Of a stretch of 13,837 bases of DNA, positions 7,901 to 13,644 are shown one piece after another. Every line of letters begins with the position of its first letter. Within the stretch, counting starts at the first letter, position 1. Below the pieces are notes generated by a model. It made no database searches. It had not been told where the DNA came from and was given only the letters and a program-made list of their open reading frames with translations. Made by a program: the position numbers and the translations under genes. Source of the stretch: Paratractidigestivibacter sp963640745 (GTDB lineage Bacteria > Actinomycetota > Coriobacteriia > Coriobacteriales > Atopobiaceae); NCBI GenBank assembly GCA_963640745.1, contig CAVIBB010000048.1, positions 1 through 13,837 on the forward strand, in the 5' to 3' direction.

Positions 7901-8323
7901 CTCGCAATTGGCGAGCACGCGCTCGACGGCGGCCTCGGACAGGCCGTAGCCCTCGCCGAAGCGATGGGGAATGAACGGGTGGACCTCCGCGCCGAAACGG
8001 CGCAGCGCGAGCGTGAGCAGGCAGGTGGAGCTCATGCCGTCGACGTCGAAGTCGCCGAACACAGCGATGACCTCGTGGTTGTTTATTGCCAACTCGACGC
8101 GGTCGGCCGCCTCGCGCATCCCGGGGATGACCAGGGGGTCGGCCCAGTCACGCTCTAGAGAGGGCGAGAGGAACGCGCGCGCCTCGTCCACGTCGGTGAG
8201 GCCGCGAGCCGAGAGCACGCGCGCGACCAGCGACGAGACGCCGAGCTCGCGGCCAATCTTAAGCTCTGCGGCGGGGTCGGGCGGAAGAACCGACCATCGG
8301 CGGCTCTCCGCGAGGCCGGCCAC
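4979..8323 (-). CDS. recJ: RecJ single-strand 5'-3' exonuclease fused to a RecQ-like DEAH helicase
   Basis: An unbroken frame of 1114 aa; ordinary RecJ is about 560–790 aa. The first half is RecJ: DHH phosphoesterase with GDFDVDG (Asp91, Asp93, Asp95), TVDNG (Asp149), TDHHE (172–174), LSDMM (Asp237), PRLNAAGR (289–296); DHHA1 with EGWHEGVKGIVASR and FGGHAGAVG (418–426); OB fold to about 570. A low-complexity linker follows (about 571–622, rich in G, A, D). Then comes a superfamily 2 helicase: Walker A ATGRGKS (664–670), VVDEAHH (DEAH 769–772), VTATAS (803–808), motif VI QMSGRAGRDG (948–957). The C-terminus (about 1000–1114) looks partly like a winged helix and a RecJ-type tail. No RecQ zinc cluster or HRDC domain is evident. 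The start is GTG at 8323, whose G is also the last base of the secD stop (TAGTG); earlier ATGs lie inside secD. GGGGAG is only about 3 nt away, so reinitiation is likely. In Escherichia coli RecJ and RecQ cooperate as separate proteins in RecF-pathway repair. Confidence 0.93.
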   Translation of the reverse strand: MAGLAESRRWSVLPPDPAAELKIGRELGVSSLVARVLSARGLTDVDEARAFLSPSLERDWADPLVIPGMREAADRVELAINNHEVIAVFGDFDVDGMSSTCLLTLALRRFGAEVHPFIPHRFGEGYGLSEAAVERVLANCEPSLIVTVDNGIAAAAEVEGILARGIDAVVTDHHEPADLVPRGVPVTDPKLSSDCPSRELAGAGVALKLVHELGRRRGEGNLWREYTDVAMLGTLSDMMLLQGENRALVADGIARMKASPRPGIAALAATANIEISQATADSLPFSIIPRLNAAGRMGTTDVAFDLLMVEDAHEAQLLATRLEETNTERRAIESQLTDSAMAAIEELPHEGAHAIVVGGEGWHEGVKGIVASRIVNRFHVPAILFSIVDGVARGSGRSVGSVDLFHAVEQCSDCLIRFGGHAGAVGVTCEASRLDEFRDRLEGVLAELPADQFVSTEEVTAVIGLDELSVETIDSLEALQPFGQGNKKPLFAARGVSMRNRSRVGAEGSHLRFFATDGVGTVPAIMFRAPEPERLVECDGAVDLVFEAVNETWQGRTKAKLMVKDVIVRTGDASEGDGGIASEVAGLAEESLLAKKGDGAGECGDAAPDAGRPRADAPALEGLAEPELTRELVRRMIGESPLLEAQGAALDRLSRGRSALAVMATGRGKSLIFQVHAARRALLAGDASVFVYPLRALVADQAFHLRRGLAELGLGARVLTGETPEPKRAEAFRGLGDGSVDIVLTTPEFLSIHAGRFAESGRVRFLVVDEAHHAGASKSGHRSAYQELPRIREQLGDPVCLAVTATASDAAAREVCALLGIEAVDVVVDDALRENLAVVDRRNLHDRESALVSLVSGGEKTIVYVTSRQQSIEVVRLLRHRLPDLAGKVAFYNAGLPRPVRSRVEEAFRAGSLSCIVSTSAFGEGVNLPDVRDVVLYTLPFGRVELNQMSGRAGRDGLPAHIHLLFGGRDVRLNEQILSASAPGRPELVVLWRALVSLSRAAAGEAFDLDVAGVVAMAERCDPSRPLSASEVEGGLGVFSELGFLAVEGFGEARRVRMAPSPEHMDLELSARYLEGLQCREDFGQFYDWVLHCSEEELASTIARPISPSFGTVV

Positions 8324-9810
8324 TACTCCCCACTCTCGGGCGAGGCGGTCTCCTCGGCGACAGGGGCGTTGGCGGAGTCGAGGGAGCCCTTGACGCCCCA
8401 AAGCGCGGGGTTCTTGCTGGCGGCGCCGAGGCCGAGCACGCGCAGGGCGGGGACGACGAGCAGCAGGACGGACGCGCCGTCGGCGCAGACGCCGAAGGCG
8501 AGGGAAAGGGCGATGCCTTGGATGTTGCTCGTGGGAACGAAAAGCAGGACGCAGCCGATAACGAGCGCAGCGGCGAAGACGCTCGCGGCGGGCTTGACGG
8601 CGGAGTCGGCGACCTTGAGCGCTGCGGTGCGGACGGTGCTGCCCGCGGCGACGGACGAGCGGAAGCGCGCGAGCATGACGGCCGCGGCGACAAGGGCGCC
8701 CGCGGAGGCGGCGAGCACCGCGACGAGTCCGCCGAGGTTCATGACGAACGAGCCGCCCGCGGCCGCGGCGACGCCGAGGCAGCCCATGGCGAGGGCACAG
8801 GCGAGCGCCGGGGCGCCAGCGAGGACGAGGCCGGAAAGACGGAAGACGGCGAGGCCGGCGACGAGCACGACGGCGAGGGCGACGCCGAAGCCGATGAAGG
8901 CGCGGCGAAGCGAGAGAACAGGCGTGGCCTCGCGGGTCTCGGAGAGCGTGAGGGTAACGGGCAGGCTGCCGGAATCGAGCACGCTCTTGAGCTGGCGAGC
9001 CTCGTCATAAGTGAAGTTGCCGGAGATGGAGACTTGGCCGCCGTCGATCTCCTCGGAGACGGACGGGGCGGACTCGACGACGCCGTCGACCACGATGGCG
9101 ATCTGCCCGGAGCTCTCCGCGAGCTCCTTGGTCACCTCGGCGAAGGTGCTGGCGCCCTCATCGTCGAACTCGACCACGACGAGGTAGGTGATGGAGCTGG
9201 AGGCCGTGCTGGAAGAGGCGGAAGAGGTGGAGTAGGAGACCTTCGCGCTCTTGATGTGGGTCTCGTCGAGGAAGGCGGTGTAGGTGCCGTCCTCGAGCTC
9301 GACGTCCTCGGTGCCGTTCTGGATCTTGGCCATGGCCTCCGCGTCGCCGATCTCGTCGACGCGCACGAACTCGACCTTGCCGGTCTGGCCGATGGAGCCG
9401 AGGGAGTCGGCGTCGGCAGAGACGGGCAGGTCGACGAGGACCTGGCCGTCGGACTGCTTGACGTTGGCGCCGAGCACGCCCTTCTCGGTGAGGCGGCTCT
9501 CGATGATGCCGACGGCTTTGGAGAGCTCGTCGGAGCTGGCCTCGGAGGAGTCGGGCTTGCTCACCGTGTAGGCGAGCTCGGTGCCGCCCGTGAGGTCGAC
9601 GGAGCGGTTGAGCGAGCCGAGGAAGGCATAGCAGCAGCCCAGGGCGGCGACGCACAGCACGACGGCCACCGCGAGCAGGCGCGTGTTCGTCTTTGCGACG
9701 TTGTTCTTGTTCTTCTTTGCGCGGGAAGCGCCGGAGACCTCGGTATGGGTGGCGGCGCGCCAACGGTCAACGCCGGTCTTGGGCGCGTCGGACTCGACCT
9801 TCTTGGCCAT
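8323..9810 (-). CDS. secD: SecD-like protein translocase subunit, divergent
   Basis: SecD normally works with SecF beside SecYEG to drive late export steps with the proton gradient. This 495-aa protein has a charged 40-residue N-terminus, TM1 (about 44–64), then DLTGGTEL (72–79), a large external domain with a Ser-rich loop (192–206) and VVDGVVESAPSV. The family signature FTYDEARQLKSVLDSGSLP (266–284) follows, then five more membrane segments (about 304–322, 326–347, 355–381, 407–425, 431–457). The fourth segment lacks the usual GMAVDANVLIFER motif; the aligned stretch reads LAASAGALVAAAVML, with Gly371 at the place of the essential aspartate. No secF or yajC lies next to it. The ATG at 9810 is preceded by AAGAGG. 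It is first in the operon and overlaps recJ by one base. Membership is clear from the external domain; proton-coupled activity is doubtful. Confidence 0.88.
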   Translation of the reverse strand: MAKKVESDAPKTGVDRWRAATHTEVSGASRAKKNKNNVAKTNTRLLAVAVVLCVAALGCCYAFLGSLNRSVDLTGGTELAYTVSKPDSSEASSDELSKAVGIIESRLTEKGVLGANVKQSDGQVLVDLPVSADADSLGSIGQTGKVEFVRVDEIGDAEAMAKIQNGTEDVELEDGTYTAFLDETHIKSAKVSYSTSSASSSTASSSITYLVVVEFDDEGASTFAEVTKELAESSGQIAIVVDGVVESAPSVSEEIDGGQVSISGNFTYDEARQLKSVLDSGSLPVTLTLSETREATPVLSLRRAFIGFGVALAVVLVAGLAVFRLSGLVLAGAPALACALAMGCLGVAAAAGGSFVMNLGGLVAVLAASAGALVAAAVMLARFRSSVAAGSTVRTAALKVADSAVKPAASVFAAALVIGCVLLFVPTSNIQGIALSLAFGVCADGASVLLLVVPALRVLGLGAASKNPALWGVKGSLDSANAPVAEETASPESGE

Positions 9811-9870
9811 AAGGGAACCTCTTAAGTTGTAGGGGCCATCGGCCCTCGCTGTTTAGACCCGATGAGTATA
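9811..9870 (-). promoter_or_regulatory. Promoter and short leader of the secD–recJ–relA operon
   Basis: On the minus strand the -10 box TATACT (9870–9865) is a near-consensus match. No good -35 box is found 17 nt upstream. The leader of about 48 nt contains a small hairpin, GGGCC–GAT–GGCCC, before the AAGAGG ribosome binding site. Confidence 0.5.
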
Positions 9871-9929
9871 GACCAGCGGGCGCGTCGGCGCTCTTGGGGC
9901 GCAGGGCCCGCCCCCACGTGAAAGCGGCC

Positions 9930-10016
9930 CTCTTCGCACGAAGGCCACAATAAAAGAGCGAAGGGGCCACGAGAAGGGCGAAGGGGCCGCGCCTTCGCGT
10001 CGGCGCCCCTTCGCCC
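9930..10016 (-). terminator. GC-rich hairpin cluster downstream of tgt
   Basis: The main hairpin pairs GGGCGAAGGGGC with GCCCCTTCGCCC (9976–9987 with 10005–10016, 12 bp). On the minus strand it is followed by TTCTC. A second copy of GCCCCTTCGC (minus strand, 9967–9958) follows and leads into TCTTTTATT. It can pair with the same upstream arm, giving two mutually exclusive hairpins, the second with the better U run. A third small hairpin (CTTCG–TG–CGAAG, 9932–9943) lies beyond. I take this as the tgt terminator region. Confidence 0.6.
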
Positions 10017-10069
10017 GCTTCATCCCTTAGTCCCCTTCGGCCCCTCTTCCCTTTGCCTTCCCCGACCGC

Positions 10070-11272
10070 CTAGTAGTCGCGGGAAGCGGGGGAACTCATC
10101 CAGTCTGAGACGAAATCCGAGTAGGTGCCGGCGATGATGGCCTCGCGCGCGCGGCGCATGAGGTCGAGCAGGTACCAGATGTTGTGCTGGGAGATAAGGA
10201 TGCCGCCGAGCATCTCTTTCTGGCGAATGAGATGGTGGATATACGCCCGGCTGAAGCCGCCGGCGCACGACGGGCAGCCGCACCCGACGTCGAGCGGGCG
10301 CTCGTCGTCGCGGAAGCGCGCGTTCTTGAGGTTGATGCGGCCCTCGTTGGAGAACGCCGTGCCGGTGCGGGCGGTGCGGGTGGGAAGGACGCAGTCGAAC
10401 ATGTCGACGCCGCAGGCGACGCCGCGCACGAGGGTGGTCGGGTTGCCGACGCCCATGAGGTAGCGCGGCTTGCCCTTGGGCATGTGCTCGGCGCAGAGGG
10501 GCTCCAGGCTCTCGAACATGGTCTCGTGGTCCTCCCCCACCGAGTAGCCGCCGATGCCGTAGCCGGGGAAGTCGCCGGCGTCCTCGAGGTGCTGCAGGCT
10601 GCGCAGGCGAAGGTCGAGGTGCATACCGCCCTGGACGATGCCGAAGAGCGCCTGGTCCTTGCGCGTGTGCGCGGCGAAGCAGCGGTCGGCCCACATGCTG
10701 GAGAGCTCGACCGAGCGCGCGACCTTCGCGCGGCTCGCCGGGTAGCCCACGCACTGGTCGAGCTGCATGGTGATGTCGCTGCCGAGCTTCTCGGCGATGG
10801 CCATGTTCTCCTCGGGCGTCCACTCGACCCAGCGGCCGTCGTAGTCGACCGCGCGGAACTTGACCCCGCGGTTGGACAGCTTGAAGAACTCCTCGTGGCT
10901 GAAGACCTGGAAGCCGCCCGAGTCCGTGAGGATGGGGCCGCCCCAGCGCATGAAGCCGTGCACGTCGCCGAGCTGCGCCACGAGGTCGGCGCCCGGACGC
11001 TGCGACAGATGGTAGAGGTTGTTGAGCAGGATCTTTGTCCCCATGTCCTCGAGCGTCGCGGGGAGGATGCCCTTCACCGTGGCCTTCGTGCCCACCGGCA
11101 TGAAGATGGGCGTGGGGATGTCGCCGTGCGGGGTATGGAAGACGCCCGCGCGCGCGTGGGTCTTGGGATCCTCGGCGACGATGTCGTAGGTGAACCAGCG
11201 GCTCTCGTCGACGACCTCGCCCGCGCCGGCGAGCCTCGCGGCCCCGTCCTTGCGGCATCCGTTTTCGCACAT
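10070..11272 (-). CDS. tgt: Queuine/preQ1 tRNA-guanine transglycosylase
   Basis: Exchanges guanine 34 in the wobble position of tRNAs with GUN anticodons for preQ1, a step of queuosine synthesis just before QueA. The 400-aa product (family about 370–400) has the substrate-binding Asp117 in LTDSGGFQVFS, GIVQGG (211–216), YLMGVG (271–276) and the nucleophile Asp290 in GVDMFDCVLPTRTAR. The zinc site is Cys331, Cys333, Cys336 (CGCPSC) and His363 (SQHN). The start is ATG 11272, with AGGAG about 10 nt upstream. The ATG at 11332 lies in the loop of the ptsH terminator and would add foreign residues. No separate promoter is visible between that terminator and the start, so transcription may depend on read-through from ptsH. 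The N-terminal 25 residues (CENGCRKDG...) are a poorly conserved extension. A queA end lies near the right edge of the window. Confidence 0.96.
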   Translation of the reverse strand: MCENGCRKDGAARLAGAGEVVDESRWFTYDIVAEDPKTHARAGVFHTPHGDIPTPIFMPVGTKATVKGILPATLEDMGTKILLNNLYHLSQRPGADLVAQLGDVHGFMRWGGPILTDSGGFQVFSHEEFFKLSNRGVKFRAVDYDGRWVEWTPEENMAIAEKLGSDITMQLDQCVGYPASRAKVARSVELSSMWADRCFAAHTRKDQALFGIVQGGMHLDLRLRSLQHLEDAGDFPGYGIGGYSVGEDHETMFESLEPLCAEHMPKGKPRYLMGVGNPTTLVRGVACGVDMFDCVLPTRTARTGTAFSNEGRINLKNARFRDDERPLDVGCGCPSCAGGFSRAYIHHLIRQKEMLGGILISQHNIWYLLDLMRRAREAIIAGTYSDFVSDWMSSPASRDY

Positions 11273-11313
11273 AGATGAACGCTCCTGTTCCGGGCGCAGC
11301 CGCCCCTTCGCAC

Positions 11314-11344
11314 AAAGAAAGCCCGGCGCCATGCTGCGCCGGGC
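11314..11344 (-). terminator. Rho-independent terminator of ptsH
   Basis: GCCCGGCGC (11344–11336) pairs with GCGCCGGGC (11329–11321) around a 6-nt loop, followed on the minus strand by TTTCTTT. It sits 31 bp after the ptsH stop and 42 bp before the tgt start. Confidence 0.88.
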
Positions 11345-11374
11345 TTATCAGTTTAGCCTTATTCGGCCTTGCGG

Positions 11375-11647
11375 CTACTCGCCGAAGCGGGAGTCGATGA
11401 GGGCGATGAGGGCGTCGAGGGCGGCCTGCTCGTCCTCGCCGTCGCAAGCGACCTCAACGGTGGTGCCGGTGCCGAGGCCGGCGGCCAGGATCATCATGAT
11501 GGACTTGGCGTTGACGGGAGCAGAGTCCTTGTCGACGTTCTTGATGGTGACGTTGGACTGGTACTTCTTGGCCTCGGTGACGAAGAGCGAGGCGGGACGG
11601 GCGTGAAGGCCGGTGGCGTTGGTGATGCTGGTCTGCTTAGAAACCAT
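11375..11647 (-). CDS. ptsH: Phosphocarrier protein HPr of the sugar phosphotransferase system
   Basis: HPr carries a phosphate from enzyme I to the sugar-specific EIIA domains. It is 90 aa, the usual size. The active-site histidine is His15 in NATGLHARPAS, and the regulatory-serine region reads NAKSIMMILAAG with Ser49. Compared with Bacillus HPr (His15, Ser46) there are three extra residues in the stretch VDKDSAPVNAKS. The ATG at 11647 is preceded by AAGGGAG about 8 nt upstream. It is a single-gene unit with its own promoter and terminator; no ptsI (enzyme I) is nearby. The frame stays open far upstream, antisense to the coiled-coil gene, but that part is a shadow. Confidence 0.95.
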   Translation of the reverse strand: MVSKQTSITNATGLHARPASLFVTEAKKYQSNVTIKNVDKDSAPVNAKSIMMILAAGLGTGTTVEVACDGEDEQAALDALIALIDSRFGE

Positions 11648-11715
11648 GATGGGGACTCCCTTTCCGATGTACTGATGGGGGAAACCGTCCCCCCAACCTG
11701 TGGGACATATTAGCA
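11648..11715 (-). promoter_or_regulatory. Promoter and leader hairpin of ptsH
   Basis: On the minus strand TGCTAATAT (11715–11707) is an extended -10 promoter; the -35 region is AT-rich but not consensus. Transcription would begin near 11700. The leader of about 50 nt has a hairpin pairing GGGGG (minus strand, 11693–11689) with CCCCC (11681–11677), ahead of the ribosome binding site. Plus-strand bases 11716–11929 lead to the divergent coiled-coil gene; only a weak -10 candidate (TAGCAT near 11812) is seen there. Confidence 0.5.
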
Positions 11716-11929
11716 AACGTGGAGAAAAATAAAACCGAGGATATCGGCAACGTCCGAAACTCGGGCGCTCACCGCCGCCGGATGCACGCTCACCCGTGTT
11801 TGCGGCAAAATAGCATCGGTGAACGGCAAGAACCACCGAGGCGGGATAGGTTGCCGGGCCCGACGCATCGCGGCCCCCTCCACCTGGCCTTTCTTCATTG
11901 AGAAAACGCAGCGAGAAACGAGGACGCAC

Positions 11930-13273
11930 ATGTTGGACGAGGAGCTCGAGCCGGCAAACGACGAAAACGAGGCGCAGGTAGCAGCCGATGCGCTGAAGGC
12001 CGGTGACGCAGACGTCGATAACGCCGCGCTCCCCCGGGAGGAGCCCGACGGCGTGGAGACAGAGCTCGCCGGCAAGGCGGAAGACGAACCCGCGAGCGTG
12101 GGCGCGGGCGCGGCGAACAAGGCCGCCGGCATGGCGCTCGGAGTGGCCAGAGGCGCCGCGGACACGCTCAAGGCCGGCGCCTTCGCCGTGCGCGACGTCC
12201 ACAAGGCATCGCGTCAAAGCGCGGGGGCGCGCGCCCAGGCCCGGACGATCCAGGAGGCCCTCGAGGCAGACCGGAAGACCTTGGAGCATCGTCGCGAGAT
12301 CGAGTCCTCCTTCGACAGCATCATCTCGGAGCAGTCCGGCATCGTCGCGAGGAACCAGGCGACGATCGACTCGGACCAACAGAAGATCGACGGACTCTCC
12401 GAGGAGCATTCCGCGCTTACGTCCGACCTCGACGAGCTCAAGGCGTCCAACGCCTCCGCCATTCGGCCCTATAAGCGCCTCGTGGAGACCTCGAAGGAGG
12501 AGCTCGACGACGCCCAACGCATGCTCGCCGAGGCCAAGCGGGCCGTGAAGGTCGCCGAGACGCAGCTCAACGACGCGAAAGAGCGCCGGGATTCTTCCTT
12601 TATGTCGGCCAGCCGCAGCTTCGACAACTCGCAGGCAAGGCAGCGCCGCGTCCAGGATGAGCTTAAGAAGCTGCAGGCGTCGGGCGGGGCGCCGGCCGCG
12701 ATCTCGCAGATGCAGTCCGACAACGTGGCGGCGCTCGCGAGCGTGGACAGCGCCAAGGCCGAGGTCGCGCGCGCCACGAAGGATGGGCAGAACGCGGTCG
12801 ACAACGCCCAGACGCACCTGTGGACCCAGAACCAGTCGCTGGCAAGCGCCCAGTCCAAGTACGACGCGGCGCTCGCCAAGCACAAGGCCCACAAGGCCGA
12901 ACACGACAAGATGTCCGACGACGCCGCGGCCCAGGAAAAGGAGCTCCAGGAGCGCATCGACGGCAAGAAGCGAAGCCTCGACGCGCTCCGCGCCGAGCTT
13001 GAGGACGCGCAAGGGGCGCTCGACGAGGCGCACGGGCTTATCGACGAGGCGAACCTGATCCACTCGACGCCCGAGGAGACGGAGAGGCTCGAGCGGGCAA
13101 TAGCCGACCAGCAAGCCGACCTTGACGAGGCGAACTCCGAGGTCGAGCACCTCGCCGCCACCGAGAAGCAGCTGAGGCGGGCCACGCGGGGATCGCGCGT
13201 CGCGCTTATCGCCGCGGCGGTCGTGGTCTTGATCGTGGTCGCGGTGATCGTCGCGAGCTGCACGGCGAAGTAG
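11930..13273 (+). CDS. Tail-anchored coiled-coil protein of unknown function
   Basis: I do not recognise a named family. The 447-aa protein has an acidic N-terminus (1–55), a short Ala/Gly-rich segment (about 57–95), then long heptad-like helices with many Lys, Glu, Asp, Gln and Ala (about 100–418). A break lies at SGGAPAA (251–257) and a proline at 180. At the end there is one hydrophobic stretch (about 423–443) preceded by RRATRGSR and followed by only CTAK. That layout predicts a large cytoplasmic coiled coil anchored in the membrane by its C-terminus. Aromatic residues are scarce. The start is ATG 11930, with GAGG 7 nt upstream; the frame stays open to 11819 but has no ribosome binding site there. 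It is the only plus-strand protein gene in the window and separates queA from ptsH–tgt. It ends in a strong terminator. SMC-like or cell-envelope scaffolding roles are possible but unproven. Confidence 0.85.
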   Translation: MLDEELEPANDENEAQVAADALKAGDADVDNAALPREEPDGVETELAGKAEDEPASVGAGAANKAAGMALGVARGAADTLKAGAFAVRDVHKASRQSAGARAQARTIQEALEADRKTLEHRREIESSFDSIISEQSGIVARNQATIDSDQQKIDGLSEEHSALTSDLDELKASNASAIRPYKRLVETSKEELDDAQRMLAEAKRAVKVAETQLNDAKERRDSSFMSASRSFDNSQARQRRVQDELKKLQASGGAPAAISQMQSDNVAALASVDSAKAEVARATKDGQNAVDNAQTHLWTQNQSLASAQSKYDAALAKHKAHKAEHDKMSDDAAAQEKELQERIDGKKRSLDALRAELEDAQGALDEAHGLIDEANLIHSTPEETERLERAIADQQADLDEANSEVEHLAATEKQLRRATRGSRVALIAAAVVVLIVVAVIVASCTAK

Positions 13274-13304
13274 CGGGCGACGAAAACCGCCTGCGCGAAG
13301 GACG

Positions 13305-13337
13305 GCGGGCCCCGAGGAAGGGGCCCGCTCTTTTCTT
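13305..13337 (+). terminator. Rho-independent terminator of the coiled-coil gene
   Basis: GCGGGCCCC (13305–13313) pairs with GGGGCCCGC (13320–13328) around GAGGAA, followed by TCTTTTCTT. It lies about 30 bp after the stop codon and ahead of array 2. Confidence 0.92.
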
Positions 13338-13370
13338 GCCGCGGGCCGTGACGCAGGCCGGCGCCCCCAC

Positions 13371-13591
13371 GCCCCGAAACCGCGCCGCGCAGCAATGGCC
13401 GCGTCCCTCCCGCCCTGGGATGGCGCCGCGCAGTAAAGCCAGGGGCGCATCCGCCCCAAAACGTCGCCGCGCAGTAACGTTGGGCCCTCGCCCGCCCTAA
13501 AGCAGCGCCGCGCAGTAACGGCGGGTTACTGCGCGGCGCGATTCCGGGGCTGATTGGGCAAGCAGCTTACTGCGCGGCGCGATTCCGGGGC
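13371..13591. repeat. Array 2 of 41-bp repeats in mirror-image halves (4 left + 2 right units)
   Basis: Six units of the same family as the array at 1604–1963, again at an exact 41-bp period. Left units start at 13371, 13412, 13453 and 13494; right units at 13526 and 13567. The distance from the last CAGTAA to the first TTACTG is 13 bp in both arrays. Units correspond by position: the third left unit of both arrays carries AAAACGTCGCCGCGCAGTAA. The first right unit here continues GATTCCGGGGCT then, three bases later, TGGGC, as does the second right unit of the first array. The outermost left unit has CAGCAA here too. The region 13592–13644, between the array and the queA stop, holds only a GC palindrome (GCCGGCGCGCCGGC). 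Confidence 0.92.
13505..13539. repeat. Hub hairpin of array 2
   Basis: GCGCCGCGCAGTAAC (13505–13519) and its exact reverse complement (13525–13539) enclose the 5-nt loop GGCGG. The 15-bp perfect stem marks the meeting point of left and right units, and no T run follows on either strand. Confidence 0.9.
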
Positions 13592-13644
13592 TTGCGCAGC
13601 CGCCGAGGGCGATGCCGGCGCGCCGGCCCGCCCATCGAAGCGCG

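Noticed and set aside
5684..8158. Plus-strand open frame of 824 codons antisense to recJ
   Set aside because: A shadow frame; all catalytic motifs are read on the minus strand.
8324..8401. Upstream ATG start for recJ at 8401
   Set aside because: It lies inside the conserved frame of secD and adds an Arg-rich stretch foreign to RecJ.
8518..9825. Plus-strand open frame antisense to secD
   Set aside because: Low-complexity Asp/Gly/Val-rich shadow with no start signal.
11273..11332. Upstream ATG start for tgt at 11332
   Set aside because: It falls in the loop of the ptsH terminator and adds unrelated residues.
11375..13459. Giant minus-strand protein ending in HPr
   Set aside because: Only the last 90 residues are HPr. 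The rest is antisense to the coiled-coil gene, and a promoter, leader and ribosome binding site lie directly before the HPr ATG.
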